Source: Bacteroidales bacterium
GTDB lineage: Bacteria > Bacteroidota > Bacteroidia > Bacteroidales > UBA932
Reading direction: 5' to 3'
DNA length: 17,007 bases
NCBI GenBank assembly: GCA_017614795.1
Contig: JAGABD010000028.1
Span: forward strand, 1-17,007
In this document: piece after piece, positions 12,189 to 17,007 of the stretch
Layout: each line of letters begins with the position of its first letter
How positions within the stretch are numbered: the stretch's first letter is position 1
Translations under genes and position numbers: made by a program
The notes under the pieces: generated by a model
Databases searched by the model: none
What the model was told of the DNA's origin: nothing
The model's input: only the letters and a program-made list of their open reading frames with translations

Positions 12189-13526
12189 ATGCTGACAAGG
12201 AAAATCGACGCTCAGATTGACGCATTTTACGACAACAGCAAACTTGCCCTGATGCTCACGGGAGCACGGCAGGTGGGAAAGACGAACGCTTTTCGCCGGC
12301 TTGCCCGGAGAAAGTTCAAGCATTTCGTGGAGCTCAATTTTATCGAGAACGTTGAAGCCCGGAAAATTTTCCAGGGAGTCCAAAGCGCCAAAGATATTCT
12401 CATTCGCCTTTCAGCATTCACGAACGAGCCGCTTGTCCCGGGGGAAACATTTATTCTCTTTGATGAAGTCCAACGCTGCCCTGAGTGCGTTACACAGATT
12501 AAATTCCTTGTCGATGAAGGGAGCTACCGCTATGGTCTCACCGGCTCTCTGTTGGGAGTGGAACTGGAGGATTTAAGAGATCAACCTGTTGGGTATATGG
12601 ACATAAAGACCATGTATCCGCTCGATTTTGAGGAATTTGCCCTGGCGGCGGGCGTAGCCCCCAATCTCATCGAACATATTCGGGAATGCTTTGAGAATAC
12701 CATGCCGGTAGACCCTGTGGTTCACGAGCAGATGATGCGTGTTTTCCGGCTGTATCTGATTGTAGGAGGGATGCCTGCCCCCGTCTGGGAATACATCCAG
12801 ACCAACAACTTGCAAAGCGTAGCCATTCAGCAGCGGGCTGTTTTGAATCTTTACAAGAAAGATATTTCCCAGTACGACAGGGAGAAAAAACTCTATCTGG
12901 ACGAGATCTTCGATCTGATTCCTTCGGAACTGAACGCAAAGAACAAGCGGTTTATCCTGAAGGAACTGAACAAGAATCTGAAGTTCCAGAAATATGAAAA
13001 CAGCTTCCTGTGGATGAAGAAAGCCGGCGTCGCCATTCCGGTATTCAATGTCGAGGAGCCACGTATCCCCCTGCTCCTCAACAAACAGCGAAATCTGTTC
13101 AAACTGTTCCAGAATGACGTAGGGCTTCTGGCGTATCAATACGCAAACGGCATTCAACTCCGCATCCTGAGCGGAGAGACAAACATCAACTTCGGCGCAA
13201 TCTACGAGAACGCAGTGGCACAGGAGCTTACTGCACAAGGTTTCGAACAGCTACACTATTTCAACAGCAAAAAACAGGGCGAAGTTGATTTTGTGATCGA
13301 ACCTGGCGACGGAACCGTACTCCCGATCGAGGTCAAGTCCGGAAAGAATTACGAGTTTCACCATGCATTGGCCAATATCCTGGACAACACGGAATACAGA
13401 TTAAGCAAAGCGATCATTCTTTGCAACGACAATGTGTCTGTCGATGGGGGAAAGCTCTACCTCCCCGTGTACATGGCCACATTTATCCGAAAAAAGCAGG
13501 AAATCCCCGCTTATTATCATCTTTAA
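12189..13526 (+). CDS. AAA_14/DUF4143 ATPase with nuclease-like C-terminus
   Basis: A 445-residue protein of the widespread AAA_14 + DUF4143 family. The Walker A motif is GARQVGKT (about 26-33), and Walker B is TFILFDEVQRCPE (about 90-102). A sensor-like stretch reads YRYGLTGSLLGVE. The C-terminal third has QGEVDFVIEPGDG followed by LPIEVKSGKN, the D...ExK pattern of a PD-(D/E)XK nuclease-like fold. Members are multi-copy in Bacteroidota and archaea; their cellular job is not established. The ATG at 12189 is preferred to the upstream TTG at 12153, which lies upstream of the -7 element. Composition is AT-richer than the mutase and GH3 genes on either side, and the gene sits between them like a cassette with its own repeat-studded promoter. 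It may be acquired (inference). Confidence 0.88.
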   Translation: MLTRKIDAQIDAFYDNSKLALMLTGARQVGKTNAFRRLARRKFKHFVELNFIENVEARKIFQGVQSAKDILIRLSAFTNEPLVPGETFILFDEVQRCPECVTQIKFLVDEGSYRYGLTGSLLGVELEDLRDQPVGYMDIKTMYPLDFEEFALAAGVAPNLIEHIRECFENTMPVDPVVHEQMMRVFRLYLIVGGMPAPVWEYIQTNNLQSVAIQQRAVLNLYKKDISQYDREKKLYLDEIFDLIPSELNAKNKRFILKELNKNLKFQKYENSFLWMKKAGVAIPVFNVEEPRIPLLLNKQRNLFKLFQNDVGLLAYQYANGIQLRILSGETNINFGAIYENAVAQELTAQGFEQLHYFNSKKQGEVDFVIEPGDGTVLPIEVKSGKNYEFHHALANILDNTEYRLSKAIILCNDNVSVDGGKLYLPVYMATFIRKKQEIPAYYHL

Positions 13527-13543
13527 AAGACAGTGTCAATCGT

Positions 13544-13551
13544 TATCTTTG
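13544..13551 (+). promoter_or_regulatory. -7 element of the GH3 gene
   Basis: TATCTTTG, a perfect TAnnTTTG, ending five bases before the ATG at 13557. The transcript would begin at or next to the start codon. The element sits in the 30-bp gap after the ATPase stop. The -33 region is weak. Confidence 0.55.
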
Positions 13552-13556
13552 CAAAT

Positions 13557-15806
13557 ATGAAGAGATTCCTTTTCCTGGCAGCGGCCGTGGCCGCAGTGGT
13601 GTCCTGCGCAAACAAGAGCGCTGAAGACAAATTCATAGACGAGTTGATGGGGCGCATGACCCTCGAGCAGAAGATCGGGCAACTCAACCTGCCGTCGGTC
13701 GGCAAGGAGGTCGTGACCGGCCCGATGATCAAGACCAACGTCAAGGAGCTTCTTCGCGAAGACCGCCTGGGAGCCGTGCTTAACGTTATGGGCGCCGACG
13801 AAATCCGCACGCTGCAGCAGTTTGCGGTGGATTCGTCCACTCTGCATATTCCCCTGCTGATAGGCCTGGACGTGGTACACGGCTACCGCACCATATTCCC
13901 GATGCCTTTGGCGATCGCCTCCACCTGGGACCCCGCTAACGCGGAGCTTTGCGCACGCATCTCGGCCCGCGAAGCGACCACACAGGGCATCAACTGGACT
14001 TACGCGCCGATGGTTGACATCTGCCACGACGCGCGCTGGGGCCGCATTATGGAAGGCGCCGGCGAGGACCCGAAACTGGGCGCCGATTTCGCCCGTGCCT
14101 ACGTCAAGGGTTTCCAGGGCGATCTTTCCGGAGAAAAGGACCAGATGATAGCCTGCGTCAAGCATTATGCTCTCTATGGCGCATCGTTCGGCGGGCTCGA
14201 CTACACCGCCGCGGATATGAGCCGCGCGATGATGTTCAACCTCTATATGGAGCCCTACAGGGCGGCAGTGGAGGCTGGCGTCGCCAGCGCCATGACCAGC
14301 TTCAACGAGGTGGAAGGAGTGCCCGGCTGCGCGAACGAATTCCTGCTACAGGACGTGCTCCGCGGAATGTGGGGCTTCAAGGGCTTCGTGGTGGCGGACT
14401 ATGACGCCCCGGGAGAGCTCGTGAACCACGGTCTCGGCACTCCTGAAGAGGTTACCGCGAGGGCCGCCAACGCCGGTCTGGAGATGGATATGTGCAGCTT
14501 CTTCTTCGACAAATACCTGGCGCAGCTTGTGCGCGAAGGCAAAGTCAAGCAGAAGGTGGTGGACGATGCCTGCAGGCACATTCTGCAGGCGAAATACCGC
14601 CTCGGCCTCTTCGAAGACCCCTACCGCTTCTGCCGCAAGGAAGAAGGGGAAGCGCTGATAGGTTGCGCGGAGTTCCGCGCGGAATCCAGGAAGATGGCGC
14701 CGGAAAGCTTCGTGCTTCTCAAGAACGAGGGCAGCCTGCTGCCGCTTGAGCGCAACGCAAAAATCGCCCTCGTAGGGCCCTATGCCAAGGAATCCGTGAA
14801 CGTAATCGGCGCCTGGAGCTGCGAAGGAGTGCCCTCGAATCCAGTAAGCCTGCTGCAGGGTTTGAAGAATGCGGGAGCGAAATCCGTAAGCGCCGCGCAG
14901 GGTTCCAACATCTGCTACGACCACGAAATGCAGCGCACCTGGAGCAGCGGCCGCGGAATGGAAATGATTCCCGTAGAAAGAGACGACCGTGCGATGCTGT
15001 CGGAAGCAGTATCCCTTGCTAAAAGCAGCGACGTGGTGGTTGCCGCGCTCGGCGAAACCGCCGACCTGTCCGGCGAAGGAGCGTCCCGCAGCGACATACA
15101 GATTCCCGATGCCCAGAAAGACCTGCTGAAAGCCCTCGTGGCTACCGGAAAACCGGTGGTGCTGGTGCTCTTTATCGGCCGTCCTCTTGACCTCAGCTGG
15201 GAAGACGCGAATGTGGACGCCATCCTAAACGTATGGTTCCCGGGCAGCGAATCGGGCAACGCTATTGCCGACGTGCTGTTCGGCGACGCAAGCCCTTCGG
15301 GCCATCTGACCGCCACCTTCCCCCGCAATCTAGGGCAACTACCCTACTTCTACAACCATACTCCTTCGGGACGTCCATACAAGGGAAAGATCGAGAAGTT
15401 CATCTCCACCTATATCGACGTGAGCCCCGAACCGCTGTATCCCTTCGGATATGGCCTCACGTATACCAGCTTCGAGTTCGGCGAGCCCAAGGCCACTGTC
15501 GAGGGAGGCAAGATTAACGTAGAGGTGGAGGTTCGCAACACGGGCGAGCGTGCCGGCAAGGAAGTCGTACAGCTGTATGTGCGTGACGTCGCCGCATCCC
15601 AGGCAAGGCCGGTGTGCGAACTAAAGGGCTACGAGAAGATTGCTCTCGAACCCGGCGAAAGCCGCACCGTGCATTTCAGCCTCGACAAGGAAGCCCTCTC
15701 GTTCTGGACCTACGATATGCGTAAAGTTTTCGAGCCCGGAGAATTCCTCATTCTGACGGGCCCGAACTGTCGCGACACACGCGGTGTGAGCGTAGTACTG
15801 TATTAA
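13557..15806 (+). CDS. bglX: GH3 beta-glucosidase lipoprotein (BglX-like)
   Basis: A 749-residue glycoside hydrolase family 3 enzyme that releases terminal beta-linked glucose (or related sugars) from oligosaccharides. The signal peptide ends in the lipobox VVSC (Cys17), so it is an outer- or inner-membrane lipoprotein. The GH3 N-terminal barrel contains LIGLDVVHGY (101-110), the KHY of the substrate site (202-204) and the nucleophile Asp281 in GFVVADYD. The second domain has GETADLSGEGASRSD, the loop bearing the acid/base region. YPFGYGLTYTSFEF leads into a C-terminal fibronectin-III-like domain. The usual GGRDY is GGLDY here (212-216), an odd change near the active site. The start at 13557 is chosen because it opens the signal peptide. 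It faces a GntR/LacI-type regulator with a 2-bp gap, which may control it. Confidence 0.92.
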   Translation: MKRFLFLAAAVAAVVSCANKSAEDKFIDELMGRMTLEQKIGQLNLPSVGKEVVTGPMIKTNVKELLREDRLGAVLNVMGADEIRTLQQFAVDSSTLHIPLLIGLDVVHGYRTIFPMPLAIASTWDPANAELCARISAREATTQGINWTYAPMVDICHDARWGRIMEGAGEDPKLGADFARAYVKGFQGDLSGEKDQMIACVKHYALYGASFGGLDYTAADMSRAMMFNLYMEPYRAAVEAGVASAMTSFNEVEGVPGCANEFLLQDVLRGMWGFKGFVVADYDAPGELVNHGLGTPEEVTARAANAGLEMDMCSFFFDKYLAQLVREGKVKQKVVDDACRHILQAKYRLGLFEDPYRFCRKEEGEALIGCAEFRAESRKMAPESFVLLKNEGSLLPLERNAKIALVGPYAKESVNVIGAWSCEGVPSNPVSLLQGLKNAGAKSVSAAQGSNICYDHEMQRTWSSGRGMEMIPVERDDRAMLSEAVSLAKSSDVVVAALGETADLSGEGASRSDIQIPDAQKDLLKALVATGKPVVLVLFIGRPLDLSWEDANVDAILNVWFPGSESGNAIADVLFGDASPSGHLTATFPRNLGQLPYFYNHTPSGRPYKGKIEKFISTYIDVSPEPLYPFGYGLTYTSFEFGEPKATVEGGKINVEVEVRNTGERAGKEVVQLYVRDVAASQARPVCELKGYEKIALEPGESRTVHFSLDKEALSFWTYDMRKVFEPGEFLILTGPNCRDTRGVSVVLY

Positions 15807-15808
15807 TC

Positions 15809-16780
15809 CTATACGCGGACAATCAGGTGGCAGGGATTGTAGATGGTTTCCATCTTCTTTTCCTTAACCATCCGGGCAAGGGTTTTTCCCATCTGGTCGA
15901 AGTCGGTGGACATCGTAGTTATGCCCCCACAAAGGATTTCCTTTACGGGGGTATCATTGTATGATATCACTCCGAAATCCTTATTCAGCAACAGGCCTTG
16001 TGCGTCAGCTTTCTTGAGGATGTTCACAAGTTCCCTGTCGGTTGCGGTGAGGTAGAGGACATTCTTCTCGACGGAACGGTCTTTCATAGTGTCGATGAGA
16101 CTTGCCTCGAATCCGAATTCATCGCAAAAACGCATAATGCCGAAATAGCGTTCCTCAGGTTCCTTTTCATCCTTCTGCACGAGTGCTACAGTCGCGCCTT
16201 CGGGCATTCTGTCTTTGACCGAGCACAACGCATCGTAGGTATCCTGGGCAAAATTCTGTCCCAGGAACGGGAACAGCCCCAGGAGCTCGGGACGGCAGTG
16301 GTCCAGCAGGATCACGTGCCCGGCAAGGCCGCTGAGAGTCTTCGCCAGGCCCTCGAACTTGCCCGGCATGATCACATAAGTCGTGTAATTGCCGTTTACG
16401 TTACGCAGGATGTTGTCGAACATGGTGCGGTTGTAGTTGTGGAACATAATGTCCACCGAAACGTCCTCGTCTATCGCCTGAAGGAAGGAATTGTAGATAT
16501 CCTCCTTGAAGGCGGTGAATTCGTTGAAGAGCAACAGCACCTTCTCCTGTATCTTGACCTCGCTGCTGGCAACGTAATAACCCACCGAAGGCTCAGCCTC
16601 GATGAGGCCGCGCGACTTGAGTTCGTCCATAGCAAGGAAAACCGAACTGCGGGACAGCCCGAAGCGGATTCCCCAGGCGTTCACCGAAGGAATCCTGTCG
16701 CCGATTTTGTATTCGCCGCTGCGAATCCTGTCCTCGACGAAGTGGACTATCTGCTTGAAACGTTTTTCCCTGCTCTTCAT
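15809..16780 (-). CDS. GntR-family regulator with LacI-type sugar-binding domain
   Basis: A 323-residue transcription factor. Residues 1-75 form a GntR winged helix-turn-helix (VEDRIRSGEYKIGDRIPSVN, then GLSRSSVFLAMDELKSRGLI, then GYYV). Residues about 78-323 resemble the periplasmic-binding-protein fold of LacI regulators (YVIMPGKF, HVILLDH, DFGVISYNDTPVKEILCGGI, then TTMSTDFDQMGKTLARM). Such GntR/LacI hybrids commonly control sugar catabolism in Bacteroidota, with a sugar as effector. The ATG at 16780 is 5 bases after the TGA of an upstream gene remnant, which suggests it was once the downstream gene of an operon. The frame is open 60 codons further upstream, but that part overlaps the remnant in another frame and is not conserved-looking. 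It converges on the GH3 gene with 2 bp between stops. The effector is unknown. Confidence 0.88.
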   Translation of the reverse strand: MKSREKRFKQIVHFVEDRIRSGEYKIGDRIPSVNAWGIRFGLSRSSVFLAMDELKSRGLIEAEPSVGYYVASSEVKIQEKVLLLFNEFTAFKEDIYNSFLQAIDEDVSVDIMFHNYNRTMFDNILRNVNGNYTTYVIMPGKFEGLAKTLSGLAGHVILLDHCRPELLGLFPFLGQNFAQDTYDALCSVKDRMPEGATVALVQKDEKEPEERYFGIMRFCDEFGFEASLIDTMKDRSVEKNVLYLTATDRELVNILKKADAQGLLLNKDFGVISYNDTPVKEILCGGITTMSTDFDQMGKTLARMVKEKKMETIYNPCHLIVRV

Positions 16781-16785
16781 AGTTA

Positions 16786-16929
16786 TCAGTTGCCCGAGTA
16801 ATAAGGAATCTTGCCGTAAACGGCCTCGACGTCCTTGTATTTGGCCTTGATATAGTTCTTCTTGAGTGTATATAGTAAAGTAGATTTCCGCCAAAATGGA
16901 TTTGAAAAAGGGGCCAGCGGAAGGCCGTC
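16786..16929 (-). pseudogene. truncated 3' end of an unidentified gene
   Basis: On the minus strand an open frame of 47 codons ends at TGA (16786-16788), 5 bases before the regulator's ATG. Its final residues, KNYIKAKYKDVEAVYGKIPY then YSGN, use GC-rich codons like the neighbouring genes and look like a genuine protein C-terminus. Upstream the frame runs into AT-rich DNA and a TGA at 16930-16932, with no start codon for a full gene. I do not recognise the protein. The best explanation is a gene formerly in an operon with the regulator whose 5' part was displaced by an insertion. Confidence 0.45.
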
Positions 16930-17007
16930 TCAAAGTTAAGTAAGTCTCGTTGGTTTTCAAAGTTTTTTGAAGATATTTTGAGTTTCTTTAACGCGATATG
17001 ACTGTCC
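16922..17007 (+). mobile_element. possible terminal end of an insertion sequence
   Basis: GGCCGTCTCAAAGTTAAG (16923-16940) resembles the GGCTGTCTCAAAA-type terminal inverted repeats I recall from Bacteroidota insertion sequences. It is followed by AT-rich non-coding DNA to the window end, and it coincides with the point where the upstream gene remnant loses its frame. The transposase and the opposite end would lie beyond 17007. Low confidence, because it rests on one degenerate motif. Confidence 0.28.

Noticed and set aside
12043..12225. 61-codon N-terminal extension of the mutase, with repeated PFFQ motifs.
   Set aside because: The repeated residues are just the 15-bp DNA repeats read in frame. 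The family start is at 12042, after a good -7 element.

Overview
The window looks like chromosomal DNA of a GC-rich member of the Bacteroidota, most likely Bacteroidales. The evidence is repeated TAnnTTTG-type -7 promoter elements, lipoproteins with Bacteroidota-style N-termini, a PorT-like outer-membrane barrel, an HU-CCDC81-like membrane protein, a DUF4922-like/SpoIID fusion and a GntR/LacI-hybrid regulator. Ordinary stop codons are used, including TGA. I cannot assign a genus.

Region 1 (1-3685, minus strand) is one compact operon read from a promoter near 3685: a membrane-anchored HU-like protein, a Nudix hydrolase, a HIT-like/SpoIID fusion and the first 35 codons of an AmpG-like permease. 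Gene junctions are 4 bp or less, or overlap. The content suggests recycling of cell-wall material or nucleotide-sugars (inference). Next, on the plus strand, comes a tRNA-Asn gene with its own promoter and terminator.

Region 2 (about 3876-6605) is an AT-rich accessory stretch next to the tRNA. It holds a 410-bp MITE-like element with 31-bp inverted ends and internal repeats, then minus-strand genes for small exported proteins of unknown function. One of these has a stop codon inside its signal peptide. A 17-codon hydrophobic micro-ORF is also possible.

Region 3 (6606-12042) returns to GC-rich metabolic DNA. It contains a lipoprotein/PorT-like barrel pair, a secreted M20 peptidase divergent from an unusual DAACS symporter, and a phosphomannomutase/phosphoglucomutase. 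The symporter and mutase genes converge and share a CTAG stop site.

Region 4 (12102-17007) starts with three perfect 15-bp repeats spaced exactly 33 bp apart over the promoter of an AAA/DUF4143 ATPase gene. A GH3 beta-glucosidase lipoprotein follows, converging with only 2 bp to spare on a GntR/LacI-type regulator. Upstream of the regulator is the 3' end of another gene, apparently cut by the end of an insertion sequence that runs out of the window.

The most noteworthy items are the phased repeats at the ATPase promoter, the HIT/SpoIID fusion beside an AmpG-like permease, the MITE-like element, the nonsense codon in the lipoprotein gene, and the symporter with altered cation- and substrate-site residues.
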